22,820 nucleotides of DNA, from positions 840,383-863,202 of the forward strand of contig LSYV01000011.1 of the NCBI GenBank assembly GCA_001584585.1. Direction: 5' to 3'. The notes beneath the pieces are model-generated. The model saw nothing but the letters and a program-made list of their open reading frames with translations, was not told where the DNA came from and ran no database searches. The translations under genes and the position numbers were made by a program. Of this stretch, positions 1-9,499 are shown one piece after another; the first letter of the stretch is position 1; each line of letters starts with the position of its first letter. This DNA comes from Gonium pectorale (taxonomy: Eukaryota > Chlorophyta > Chlorophyceae > Chlamydomonadales > Volvocaceae).

Positions 1-2736
1 GGCAACGTGCGGGCGCTGCAGGTGCGGCAGGGCGGGGGGGGGGAGAAGGGAGGGGGGGGGACGGGAGGGGGGGGTGGGAGGGGCGTCATTGGGGTGGAGG
101 GCGAGTTCAGTTCAGAGGGCTGGGGCGCATGCGGGGACCCATCCGTCGGGCACAAAGGAGAAGAGACAGAAGAGTTCCATCCGCGGCATCCGGCGTGCGA
201 GCTGCGGCGGTGAGGGGAGGAGCGGGGGAGGGGCCCCATGCGCGGCATGCGGTGCGCGGTGTGCGGTGTGCGGTTGGAGGTTGGCGGTTGGAGGTGGAGG
301 CTGGGGAAGCGGTGGGTGCGCGGGCGGGGGAGGGCGCGAGGTGTGGTGCTGATGCGGGGGCATGATTGATGCGCGCTCATGTGGCCGTTCCCTCGCCCGT
401 CCTACCCCCCACCCCACCCCACCCCACCCCACCTACCCGTTGCCGGCTGGCGTGTACCAGAGCCAAGCTCATCGTTCTTCTTGCGTCCTCCTTCCTCCTT
501 CAGCTCCCCGGCTGGCGTGTGCCGCCAAAGCAGTGCCCCTCGGTCGCTCGCTGACCAGGCCCCCCGGCCCAGGAGCCATACGTGTGCACGCCGGGCTGCG
601 GCACACCCCCGCCCACCCACCCACCCCCGTGCCCACCCAAACACACACGCGCCCCCCACCTGTTCCCCTTTCCTTGCCTGGCCGCCACCCCTCCTGCGCA
701 ACGCCTCCGTGGCGCAGTCATCCGCGCCCGACCCGACGCGCTTCCTCGCATTGACTCTACGGCCGCATTGACTCGACGGCGCGGGGGCTCCGTGTTTCAT
801 CTCCGTTTACTTGATTACCCGCCGCCATGCTCCCCCCAACCCCACGGACTCGTATTCCCTTAACCCAGGTGCCACGTCCCCCTTGCCCCGCCGCCACCCA
901 AAAGGTGGACTCCGTTGGCGCATCCCTTTTTTGCTTCCATGCCGCCAAGTGCCCCCGTACCCTCCCTTCCCCGCCACCCCCACCCAAAAGGTGGACCCCC
1001 ACTGGGCCAACCTGATCCACTCGGCCGTCACAAGCCGCCGCCTGTACCGACCCAAGCCGCCGTACGCTGACTGGATGGCGGCGGTGCTGGCGGGCTCGGT
1101 GCCCGGGCCGGTGGAGCCCACGGCGGCCGAGATGGGGGCGCTGGAGAAGGTGCGGCCTGTGGGCGAGGGGGAGGGGAGGGAACGGGAAGGGGGCAGGGGC
1201 TGGGGCAGGGGCGCAGGGGGCTGGGAAGTTACTGTGTAGTGTGTAGAGGTGGGCGCGGCGAAGGCAACGGGGGTGGGCCCGGGTTAGGGGCGGATTGGGG
1301 CCATTGGTGCGACGATTGGAGCGTCGCCGCCTGCGTCGCCGCCTGCACCCTCCCACCGCGACGGCCCCACGCGGGCCCAAGGACCCGTTGCCCCCCTACG
1401 CGCTCCACCCGCTGCATCCCGCCCCATGCCATCACGACCCCCACCTACACAGGTCCGGGAGCGCGCCGCCAAGAAGGCGGCCGCCGCGGGCGCCAAGCCG
1501 GGCGAGTATGCGGCGCTGGACGCCCGCGGGGAGCTGGCGGGCGAGGAGGAGGAGGGCGGAGAGGAGGGAGGCGCGGAGGGGGCGCCGGGCGGCGGCGCAG
1601 TGGGGGTCGGGGTCGGAGGAGGAGGCGTGGGACGCGGCGGAGCAGTGAGGGAGTCTGCAGGGGGCCGGGCGGCGGGCGGCGCTGCGCTGGAAAACCCGGG
1701 CGCGGATGAGGGCGAGCTGGCGGCCGCGGTGGACGACGAGGAGGACGAGGAGGGAGGCGACGGTGAGGGAGAGAGGGGGGAGGGTGGGTTGGGGTACGCC
1801 TTGTGCGTGTGATTGTGTGGGGTCGGGGGTTACGGTGAGGGAGGGTGGCGCGCGAGGCTGCTTTACCTGTTTGTAGCGGCCAGCTGTGTGTGCCCCGGCG
1901 GCGGCGGCGAGCGCCGCAATACTGCTGTTGCCGCTGCCGCTGCGCTTCCTGTGTCACGGCTGGAGGGGCCCACCGACGGGTGGGCTGCTGGCGCACGCGA
2001 GCGGCTGGCCCCTGCGCCCGCGGAGCCCCCTTCCATCGCGCGTTTGCAAGCCGCCATCTCTTCAATGCTGGCTCTGAACCGGCAACTGTCAACCAGCAAC
2101 CACCAACCGCCGACACACCACGCAACGCCCCTACCCCCGCTCGCCCGCGCAGGCAAGCCGGTCACCCTGGACGCCGAGGCGGCCATCACCGCGGAACAGC
2201 GGGCGGCGGCGGCGCAGGTGGGCGCCGGGCAGGCGGCAGCGGCCGACGGCGGCGGCGCTGACGCCAGCGGGGCTGCTCGCGATGGCGGCGGGCCGGGCGG
2301 CGGCGTCGACGTCGACGACGACCGGCCTGGTGACGGTGGAGCTGGCGACGGTGACGACGACGGATCTGACGACGACGGCGACGGCGACGACGAGCCTGGC
2401 GACGACGCTGACGACGACGGGGCCGCGGCTGGCAGGGGCCGCAAGACAAGCGGCAGGCGCAAGTCTGCCGGCGGCAAAGCTGCCGGCGGAAAGGCTAGCG
2501 GCAGAAAGGCCGCTGGCGGAAAGGCCGCCGGCGGAAAGGCCGCCGGTGGAAAGGCCGCCGGTGGAAAGGCCGCCGGTGAAAAGGCAGCCAGTGAAAAGGC
2601 AGCCAGCGGCAAGGCCGCCGCGGGCAAGGCCGCCGCCTCCAAGCGCAAGGCGGCGGGCGAGGACGCGGGCGAGGACAGTGGCGCGGGGGCCAAGGCCGCA
2701 AAGGGAGGCAAGGGCGCGAAGCGCGGGCGCAGGTAG
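1..2736 (+). CDS. 3' part of an unrecognised gene: acidic then Lys/Ala-rich C-terminus (partial)
   Basis: I do not recognise the family. Three exons fit by phase: 991-1149, 1453-1762 and 2153-2736, with a TAG stop at 2734-2736. The first junction is phase 0 (GAGAAG/GTGCGG to TACACAG/GTCCGG). The second is phase 1 (GACG/GTGAGG to GCGCAG/GCAAGC). A further exon may end at 21 (CTGCAG/GTGCGG, phase 0), so the gene probably starts outside the window. The 991 exon is the only part resembling a folded domain, with a stretch reading SRRLYRPKPPYADWMAAVL. The next exon is Glu/Gly-rich. The last exon has an Asp-rich tract (about 2305-2420) and then a basic tail of repeated KAAGG units ending in KRGRR. 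Acidic plus H1-like basic tails are common in nuclear chromatin or nucleolar proteins, so nuclear location is an inference. The 991 acceptor (AAAAG) is weak and may be wrong. Confidence 0.6.
30..77 (+). repeat. G-run tract, potential G-quadruplex
   Basis: Several runs of three or more G separated by one to four bases are visible, the longest eight to ten G. Runs of this kind can fold into G-quadruplexes on the plus (sense) strand. The tract lies just inside the presumed first intron. Confidence 0.5.
404..437 (+). repeat. (ACCCC)n microsatellite
   Basis: An ACCCC unit is repeated about five to six times, ending in ACCTACCC. It lies inside the presumed intron and makes the Pro/His-rich open frames there artefactual. 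Confidence 0.8.
895..996 (+). repeat. Duplicated 16-bp segment containing a candidate 3' splice site
   Basis: The 16-mer CACCCAAAAGGTGGAC occurs at 895-910 and again at 981-996. The second copy holds the AAAAG/GTGGAC acceptor assigned to the 991 exon. Use of the first copy would put the downstream exon out of frame by two bases. Confidence 0.75.
2461..2638 (+). repeat. 15-bp tandem repeat coding for KAAGG units
   Basis: About ten degenerate copies of a 15-base unit close to GGCGGAAAGGCCGCC run in frame and encode the Lys-Ala-Ala-Gly-Gly tail of the first gene. The copies between about 2500 and 2580 are nearly identical, which suggests expansion by slippage or unequal exchange. Confidence 0.85.
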
Positions 2737-3767
2737 CGGGGCAGGACCGGGGCGGGGCTGGGGGCAGGGCGGGGCTGGGGGGGCAAGTCCTGGGTGTCGC
2801 TGGAGGTGAGGTGGTTTTGGATGGGCCGGTCCGGGGGAGAGGGGAGCAGGAAGAGAGCGCCAGCTTTCGGGCCCACGCCGAAGGGGCCGGAGGAGGGCGG
2901 GGCGAGCGTTAGGGACTGCTTGGTCGGGGACGGGTGTTCGGGTGCCTGGTGCTGGAAGGGCCGGCAGTTACATGGATGGGTGGAGGGGCGGGCGATGGCT
3001 GAGGGCCCCGCCCCCGTGCGGCCTGGCTTCGTACGGCGGCGGCGAAGGAGGGTCCGCGAAGGAGGCGCGGGGGCCGGGCGGTGCGGGGGCGCCGGGTGGC
3101 AGGGTCAAGCAGGGGGGCCAGGTGGCCGCGGCGGCGTGGGCCTCCGCACAGCGGGCCCCCGTGCCGCCCACAGGTGGCTGTGGCCCGTGCGCCGGGCGAG
3201 CGTTAGAGCGTTAGCTGGGGCATGCGATGGCGATGGAGGGCAATGATATGCGGCTCGTTGGGGGGAGCGGACTGAGGGGCTCTGTGGATCGTCATACCCA
3301 TAGGTGCCCGGACCAAGATGGCGGCCGGGGCACGGCAGCAGGGCTGGGCCGCCGCCAAGCAACGTGCCCTTGAGGGCCGCGCACCGGGCAGCTGGAGGGG
3401 CCGTGCCCGCCGACCCGGCAGACGCGCGCTGTAGCTGGGGCGGCGGGGTGTGACCCGATGCCATGCCTGGTGATTGGGGCGGCGGGCGGGTTGGTGGTGG
3501 TGGGCATGGAGGGGCCGGCTGGAGAGGCGCCGGATGCCTGGCTGCTGTGCGGACGCGGACGCGGGTGCGGGTGCGGTGAGCCGCGGCGCACCTGGTGCAT
3601 GGCCGGGTCGCTGGTGGCTCTGAAGCTGGGCGATGCCCGTGGGTGTGGCGTGTGGGTATGGGCCCAGCTGGCAGCCGTGGGGGGCCAGGAGGCCTGGCAG
3701 ACAGGGCGGCGGAGCGCCGCGCCGCGAGGCGTTCCAACAGCGCAGCTGTCGGACCAACGACGGCGGA

Positions 3768-3772
3768 TGTAA
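3768..3772 (+). terminator. TGTAA poly(A) signal, candidate for the first gene
   Basis: This is the first TGTAA on the plus strand after the stop at 2736. A second lies at 3932-3936. TGTAA is the established poly(A) signal of Chlamydomonas-type algae. Assignment to the gene ending at 2736 is inferred from order only. Confidence 0.4.
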
Positions 3773-4025
3773 CCTCCCGCACATGGCGCACTCAGCCCAG
3801 CTACCCGGCCCAGCCCAGCCCAGCCCAGCATTCCAGCGAGAAGGTCTGGGGGCTGGTCGGGCGGAGGGCCCATGGGCTGCCGGCTAGGCCGCTTTGCTCA
3901 CTGTCTTTCTGCAGAACCGTTTTGAGCACGCTGTAACGCATAGGAAAGAAATGGTGCACGCTTACAACCCAGTATCGTCGGCTAGGCCGGCTGCGAAACG
4001 TGTGGGGCCGGGCGTCATCACTTGC

Positions 4026-4030
4026 TTACA
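4026..4030 (-). terminator. TGTAA poly(A) signal on the minus strand, candidate for DSS1
   Basis: TTACA on the plus strand is TGTAA on the minus strand. It is the first one downstream of the DSS1 stop at 5159; another lies at 3962-3966. If used, the DSS1 3' UTR would be about 1.1 kb. Confidence 0.4.
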
Positions 4031-5158
4031 AGCCGAGGGGGGGTCCTTGGAGCGAGCGTCCTTCCACCCGCATGTCACCACACACGCCCCCTCAACCCCG
4101 TCCATACCCCCCGCACACCCGGCCCCACAGCGCCATGGGGGTTAGATACGCGTGGGCCCGGCTCCTACGTGCACGCCAGATCGATGCTCTCGAACCCGAC
4201 TGCCAATCCGCGCCACTCGTATCCCTCCTGGACCCCGTATCGGCGCTTATCATCGCTCCATCGGCCGTCAGGGCGTCAGAGCAGGCCGGGACGCAGGCGG
4301 CCCGGGGGTGCCTGGCCGCACATGCTGCGGGCACCAGCGCCCGCACGGATGCACCCTGCTTGGGAACCAGCTTTGATCCGGCCTGGCCTGGGCGTCAACG
4401 AGGGGGAGCGGGTGTCCGCAACCCCGCGTATCACCAAGGTGGTCTTCCGGGTCACACAGATCGCCGCCACCCACCGCCGCCACCGACACCACAGCCTCGA
4501 CACCTATTAGCAGCGCTGCTGTTGCACTGCTCAGCGTCACTGACAGCACCGCCGCCGCATCAGCCGGCGGAAACGCTGCGCCGGGGTGGGTGGCGCGGCG
4601 CGCTGCTGTCCACAATCGCGAGTGGCAGCAGGAGGCCGTGGTGCTCCAGGCCTCACCACGTGTCCCTTGGGCTTCTGCGAATGCCAACGCCAGCCCGTCA
4701 ACAGAGGTGACCAGCCACCGGCATCAGCGGGCCACCTCACCAGCAGGTCGCCAGACCGCCGAGAAGACGGGCGGTCAAAGAAACGTACACCCACACGCCC
4801 ACTGTGAGGGGCCCGCCTGCATGGGCCATCCCGCTGGGGCCACATGCCGCCTGTGACAAGTCGCGCCCAGGTCGACGACCTCGCCCATTACCCCGTCACG
4901 CAGTCAAACCAAAGATCACGCCCTCCCAGGTTCTTCCGGCTCTCAACGCAAGCTGCCTCTCCTACAGAAGGCTGCGGGAAGGGCCAGGTGGCAGCCGCCA
5001 GCCAGCTGGGCTAGGCTGGGAGCTGCCCGCCGCCGTGGGAAAGCGTGCATGGCGCGCAGGTGCGCCGGTGCTCAAGGAGATGATACTCCAACACCCGTCC
5101 ACGAGGATGGTGATCCCATACCCGTGTCTTCTTGTCCCCATGAGTGCCAGGGGCATGG

Positions 5159-5518
5159 TCACTGCTGCGGCTGCGCCTGTTGCTGCGGCTGCAGCACCGC
5201 CGGCAGGTGGGTGCGCAGCTGCTGCCCCACGGAGTCCTCCAGGTTGTCGTCGTCCCACGACCGGTCCCACAGCTCCTTCTTCCTCAGGGCGTCCTGCAGC
5301 CAGCAGGGCGACGCGTTGCGATGCTGGTTGGAGGCGTGAGAGGACATGGCGGGAAGGGGGAAACCCCGTCGCGACGGCAAACCCCGTTTGCAGCTAGAGC
5401 ACGACAATTCATCTGACAGCATGCTTACCACCGTCGGCTCCCAGTCCTCCTGCTCGAACTCCTCGAACTCATCGTCCTCCTCCACTGCTACGTTGCCCCG
5501 TTTCGCTGGATCCGCCAT
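5159..5518 (-). CDS. DSS1: DSS1/SEM1, 26S proteasome lid subunit
   Basis: DSS1/SEM1 is a very small, acidic, mostly unfolded protein. It stabilises the proteasome lid and also partners BRCA2-type and mRNA-export (TREX-2) complexes. Two exons, 5518-5429 and 5293-5159, join in phase 0 (ACGGTG/GTAAGC to GGCTGCAG/GACGCC) to give 74 residues, close to the family's usual 70-90. Both hallmark blocks are present. The N-terminal EEDDEFEEFEQEDW lies at about residues 13-26. The C-terminal LWDRSWDDDNLEDSVGQQLR block follows the splice. Family members usually end soon after QLR.EL, whereas here a Gln/Pro-rich tail follows. The 135-base intron has no stop and keeps the frame, so an unspliced reading gives 119 residues, but the intron-encoded part has no family resemblance. 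The ATG is the first in frame with the acidic block. Confidence 0.92.
   Translation of the reverse strand: MADPAKRGNVAVEEDDEFEEFEQEDWEPTVVSMLSDELSCSSCKRGLPSRRGFPLPAMSSHASNQHRNASPCWLQDALRKKELWDRSWDDDNLEDSVGQQLRTHLPAVLQPQQQAQPQQ
5294..5428 (-). other. Phase-0 intron of DSS1
   Basis: GTAAGC donor and CTGCAG acceptor on the minus strand. The length is 135 bases, a multiple of three, with no in-frame stop. It contains the 12-base palindrome CCGTCGCGACGG flanked by AAACCCCG direct repeats. Confidence 0.85.
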
Positions 5519-6447
5519 GTCCGAGGGGCGGAGTACGATATTACGATGTAGCTTCGCTTAGGATAGAACTAGACGGATGGTTTCGCGTGTCTGCAGTGGT
5601 GAAGGAGCACAGTGCTGAATAGAATGAGTGACAATCTTTCAAGTGCCAACTGTGGTAGATGGGAAATTACAGCAGCCTGCAAAAGCTGGGTGGTTTCGGT
5701 GCGGGTTACCCGACACGCCACCCCATGCCGACGCCTTTGTGGAGGACAGGCGATCACAGGCAAGTGACCGTAGAAGGGATGTTTGGTTTGCAAAAGCGGT
5801 AGCAGAGATCCCTTGCTTAGCGTTGTAGCTGTGACACGGGCTGTGGCGATGGCTACGGCGGGAGATGGCAGGACGTTCGTCGACGTTACCTGTTACAGGC
5901 ATTGCCCTCCAAAACCAGAACTGCACCTCAACACAATCACAACTGTATTCGATCATGGTATGCACTGAGGTTATCCCGTGCATTAAGACCAGCAGTGCCC
6001 GGTCGACTGCCCTGCCTCACCCACCGCTGCAAGCTCGACCTGCACAGCAACACCTGCCAGACCACCAGACGCACACTAGACACGCTTCATCCTGTGCTTT
6101 CGAGCAGAGGACGATGTCTCCCTGGTACACCTCAGACAACTATTTCACGTGCGGCAATCTATCACGCCCTGCCCTCTCCCAGGTCTGCTCGTCGCTCATC
6201 TGCCAAGTCACACGTTGCTCGTTGGGGACCTGCCGGCCTTCCGATGCCGCCTAGCCGAGCCGAAGCAGCTTGGGCACCGCCACTGTGGGTGCACGTGGGC
6301 AACACGGGCGAGCCACGGGAGGGGGGTCAGGAACTAGCTAGGGTCCCAAACGAGGCCCTGCTCCGACCACAACCCTGTGGCATTCACAACCCGTACAGCG
6401 TGTAGCTAACCTTCCTCGCCAGCACGCTCCCCCCCCCCGACACTCAC
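5519..6447. other. DSS1 5' region and 3' end region of the Cys-rich-domain gene
   Basis: Both flanking genes lie on the minus strand, so this stretch should hold the 3' end of the upstream gene and the promoter and 5' UTR of DSS1. No TATA box is evident near 5519-5600. Open frames here do not join to neighbouring exons convincingly. Whether the upstream gene has a further exon after its GTGAGT donor at 6447 is unresolved; a CACCCACAG acceptor at about 6280 is possible but leads quickly to a stop. Confidence 0.4.
5893..5897 (-). terminator. TGTAA poly(A) signal on the minus strand, candidate for the Cys-rich-domain gene
   Basis: TTACA on the plus strand; a second is at 5667-5671. If the TAG at 6512-6514 is the true stop, this signal would give a 3' UTR of roughly 600 bases. 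Confidence 0.4.
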
Positions 6448-6511
6448 GTTTTCGATCCACTCGGCTGACCCGGAGCCCCAGCATCTTGAAGTACGTCGCC
6501 AGCGGCATGGA
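6448..6511 (-). other. Same-frame continuation of Cys-rich domain 2 after the TAG
   Basis: The 21 codons after the stop read SMPLATYFKMLGLRVSRV and onward. This aligns with QRLATYLRRWGYKAVSV of domain 1. The segment ends at a strong donor (AAAC/GTGAGT). It is either remnant coding sequence after a nonsense change or evidence of a base error at 6512-6514. Confidence 0.6.
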
Positions 6512-8661
6512 CTACGTGCCGGGCGGCAGCTCAGGCACGCTGCCGGGCGGCAGCCTGATGGACACCAGTGGCTTGAGGTGCTTGGTGGGTTTGCCCTCCT
6601 CGCAGTGCCGCTCCCACAGCGTCAGGCTCCAGTTGTTGTCGGCGGGGCCGGCCGCGGCGCAGGCGGCGCAGCGACAGCGTATGCGCCACGTGTCGGCCAG
6701 GAGCGTTCCGGGCACGTTGTTGCACAACACGCTGACCTGCGATATAGGAGGCGGGAGGGGGGGCGAGGGGGAGGGGGGAGAGAGAGCGGGGGCTCCATTG
6801 CGGCTGTCTGTTAAACTGTAGTCGGTAACGGCCAGGGTGTGCGGGAGAGGCGCAACAGGTGCGCAGGAGAGGCGGCGCGAGCGCTGCGCCGAGGTTCGCA
6901 ACACGGGCGCGCGGGCCCCGTGGCCGCACACATCCCCCGTGCCCCGCCCATGCCCGCGCAACACTCCCCACGCGCTAGCAGCACCGCCCGCGGCCGCTGC
7001 CCCCCCCCTTCCCCGATAGCTGCGCTGAGACCGGTACCTTGTGCGTTCTGACCCGTCTCCCTTCCTTCGCTACCCCCTTGCCGGCCTTCGGCCCCGCTCC
7101 GCCCCACCTCGGCCGGCAGCACATCCGTCAGCCGGAGCTCCTGCGAGCGGAGGGTCAGCGCGGGCGTACGGGCCCGCCCCACACGCGTCCATCAGGTAGG
7201 CGCTGGAAGCGACAATGTGGCGGCGCAGAGCCGAGTTGGCGCCCACTAGCGCATCACCGCAGCGAGGCTTTGCGCCACATAGCACCCCGCATTGCCACCC
7301 TCCATCCCGGCCTTCCCCCCCACCCCCGCCGTCGGACTCGTATTGCGAAATGCAAGCAAGGCGAAGTAGACAGCGCATTGCCTTGAGTTGGGTCCTCACA
7401 GCCTTCGGCCAGGCAAGGGGACCGGAACGTCAGAACGAATGATCGCCAAGCAACAGCATGGGCGCCGCACCGGCACCCACGACGCCCGTCTACTGCGCAT
7501 ACCAGCGGCACCAGCCGGCCCCTGGCGTTGCCCCTCGCACCTGGCCATCGTCCTTGAGCGCCAGATCCACCTGCGCCGTCTGGGTCGGCTGCGGCAGCTC
7601 GGACTCCCGCAGCAGCCGCCACTCCCGGACGCCTGCGGGAAGGCTCGCAACGCACACGGGCGCACGCCAAGCAGATGTTACAGATGTTACAGATGTTGCA
7701 GATGTTACAGATGTTACAGATGTTACAGATGTTACGGGAGCCAAGCGTTACGGGAGCAGGCCATTGGATGACGGGGCTCGTGCGCAGTCTCGCGTGCATG
7801 CATCAGTCCGGGGTGCCGGGGCGGCGGTGTGCGCGCGACGTGTGCACGGCACACAGTGAGGTGCGCTGACCAGCGGCCCCACGCACCCGGCGCCACGGGA
7901 ACGGAGACCGCCTTGTAGCCCCAGCGGCGAAGGTATGTGGCGAGGCGCTGCGGCCGCGCTGCCCCCGCCACCAGCACTGCGGTCTCCTTGTACCACTGGC
8001 CGGTGCGGCTCCTGCCGCAGTGCTCCAGCCAGTCGCGCGGCTCCCACTCGGGCTGACCTCCGCACGCGGCGCAGCTGCAGACGAAGGTCACTGAGCTCGT
8101 CACAAAGGTGCCTGGCACGGCGTTGCAGACGACGGGCACCTGAAGGGGCGGTAGGGCGCCAAGAGACTGGTTTAACGAGTTGAATGGGCGGGGGCTAGGG
8201 CCGCTAGAGGTACGAGAGCGGGCTTCTGGTCGACCCGCGAACGACCCGCGTGTAAGAGCACGCAAGCGGTGGATTCGATCGCGGCGCCGATGGGTCAACC
8301 CCGCTGTTTCACCTCGTCTGGAAAGCCGGGCAACCTTGTGGGTGGCGGCGGCGGCAGCGTTGGCGGAGGCGCTGCTGGCTGCGACACCTGCAGAGAAATA
8401 CAAGCGATGGAGGTGTTGGCGTGGCCCGCAACGGCAGGTCAAGAGGCTGTTGCCGGGGGGCGGGGATGCCGCAGCCTCCGCAGCCAAAGAGCCAAACAAC
8501 GTACTAGCCCTTTTGGTTGATAACTTCGGCAGACCGGCTGCTTACTGGTCATGCCAACGTACTTGTTGCTGCAGGCCTAACGGGATCAATGAAGGAGGCG
8601 GCGGTGGTGGTGGCGGTGGCAGCGGTGGTGGTGGCAGCGGTGGCGATGGTGGTGGCGAGCT
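6512..8661 (-). CDS. Two-domain Cys-rich protein (CxCxxC...W..HC), possibly TDBD-like
   Basis: Six exons fit by splice sites and phase: 8661-8563, 8387-8313, 8139-7887, 7632-7541, 7140-7108 and 6736-6512, together 258 codons plus a TAG stop. The first two encode a Pro-rich linker. The third encodes Cys-rich domain 1, beginning VPVVCNAVPG, with CSCAAC and then WLEHCG. Exons four and five read through ALKDDGQ into ELRLTDVLPAE. The sixth encodes domain 2, beginning VSVLCNNVPG, with CRCAAC and then LWERHC. The C-x-C-x2-C plus W-x2-HC pattern resembles the Tify-domain-binding (TDBD) fold of plant PHD proteins, and similar modules occur in algal proteins as far as I recall. Zinc binding and a nuclear role are inferences. 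The TAG interrupts domain 2: the matching LATYF segment follows it in the same frame, up to a GTGAGT donor at 6447. The gene may therefore be truncated or broken. Its 5' end is probably the exon at 9500-9946. Confidence 0.62.
7672..7734 (-). repeat. 9-bp x 7 tandem repeat carrying five sense-strand TGTAA signals
   Basis: Seven copies of CAGATGTTA (plus strand) run head to tail, the third with a final G. On the minus strand five junctions read TGTAA. The array sits in the 254-base intron between exons 8139-7887 and 7632-7541. Imperfect GTTACGGGAGC copies follow at about 7731 and 7746. Confidence 0.9.
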
Positions 8662-9499
8662 CTGCAGCCGGGGATGAAGAGCAATGCACCGCGGGATCGG
8701 GTTACCTTCCAATAGTTTCATCCACCCATAATATTTGAGCACTTAGGCAATCAAGGCAGTGTGAACTTATAGGGTGCATCCTGGCGAGGTACTTTCCGAC
8801 TCTGAGGAGTCGAAAGGGCGCGAGCAGACCAAGGATGAAATAGCGCTGCAGACGACTGTCCAAATACTAGCGCTTTCAAATTTTGTCCTGGTATTCTCAC
8901 CTGCGCTAGGACAGAAACGGCGCCATGCGCGGGTCGCGTCTTCGCACGTGTGACCGGTGTTGGGCCGCTTCTTTGCACAGCTGCTCCTCGTACATCGCCA
9001 CATGGCCTTAAGAAAGCGAAGGACATTACTGGCCCTGGGTCTTGCCTACGTAGCACACGCGTTGTCGGCGTTGTCTGTTGGGTATGATATATTGTACAGC
9101 CGTTATATATATGGACCACAAGTCAGCGAGACAGCTACAGCGACTAGTCAAAGTCGACACTCAGCGGACATGCCTACAGCCCGTACATGCCACGTCCCGT
9201 ACACTCGTGCATCTGGTTTGGTCCGGGACCGAAGCGTCAGGGCCCGTCATTCCCACCAGATACCACAGGTCGCGTGCTATGCCCACCGCATCAGCACTCT
9301 TCACACCGCAACTAATTGCCTCTGCGGAGCTGGCGCTGGGGCCATGGCGACACGGTCTGGAGGCCCGCAGGAGTGCAGAGACAAGTCGTTTAGCAGCTCG
9401 AAACGCAGAAGTCAAGTCAGCATTACGACAGTAAAGGCTGATCCCCAGCACATTGACCCCCAAGGTGCGGCATTCGTCACCGACACCCTGGCACGCGCG
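8662..9499 (-). other. Probable intron region with unresolved small exons
   Basis: No clear exon is supported. Candidates: 9006-8948 (CTTAAG acceptor, CAC/GTGCGA donor) is open and joins in phase 0 to the exon at 8661. A strong CAG/GTGAGA donor at 8897 also suggests some exon ends there. An AT-rich stretch with ATATAT runs lies at about 9085-9116. Confidence 0.35.

Larger units (their letters stand above)
22..990 (+). other. Probable intron of the first gene
   Basis: This 969-base stretch lies between a likely donor (CTGCAG/GTGCGG) and the exon at 991. Both ends are phase 0. Open frames here are low-complexity Gly-, Pro- or Arg-rich shadows of G- or C-runs, and I could not support an exon. 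Small extra exons cannot be excluded. Confidence 0.4.
2737..5158. other. Convergent intergenic region / 3' UTRs
   Basis: No gene is supported on either strand. The open frames are GC-driven, low in complexity and lack coherent splice structure. The region should hold the 3' UTR of the plus-strand gene ending at 2736 and of the minus-strand DSS1 gene, whose stop is at 5159. The nearest poly(A) signals imply long 3' UTRs of about 1 kb for each. A short (AGCCC)n run lies at about 3806-3830. Confidence 0.5.

Noticed and set aside
1863..2876. Long minus-strand frame (337 codons) opposite the Lys-rich tail gene
   Set aside because: It is the antisense of GC-rich repeats (Ala/Pro/Ser-rich), while the plus strand has phase-consistent exons and an in-frame repeat.
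3105..3791. Minus-strand 228-codon Pro/Arg-rich frame
   Set aside because: It has low complexity, no recognisable motif and no splice context, and is explained by high GC content.
4000..4710. Plus-strand 236-codon frame
   Set aside because: No motif or splice support. It overlaps the probable DSS1 3' UTR region and has composition like other shadows.
7672..7734. CRISPR-like array
   Set aside because: The units are 9 bp with no spacers; it is a simple tandem repeat in a eukaryotic intron.
7490..7744. Repeated Val-Thr-Ser peptide
   Set aside because: It is the translation of the 9-bp intronic array. The real exon starts at 7632 after a CCCGCAG acceptor.
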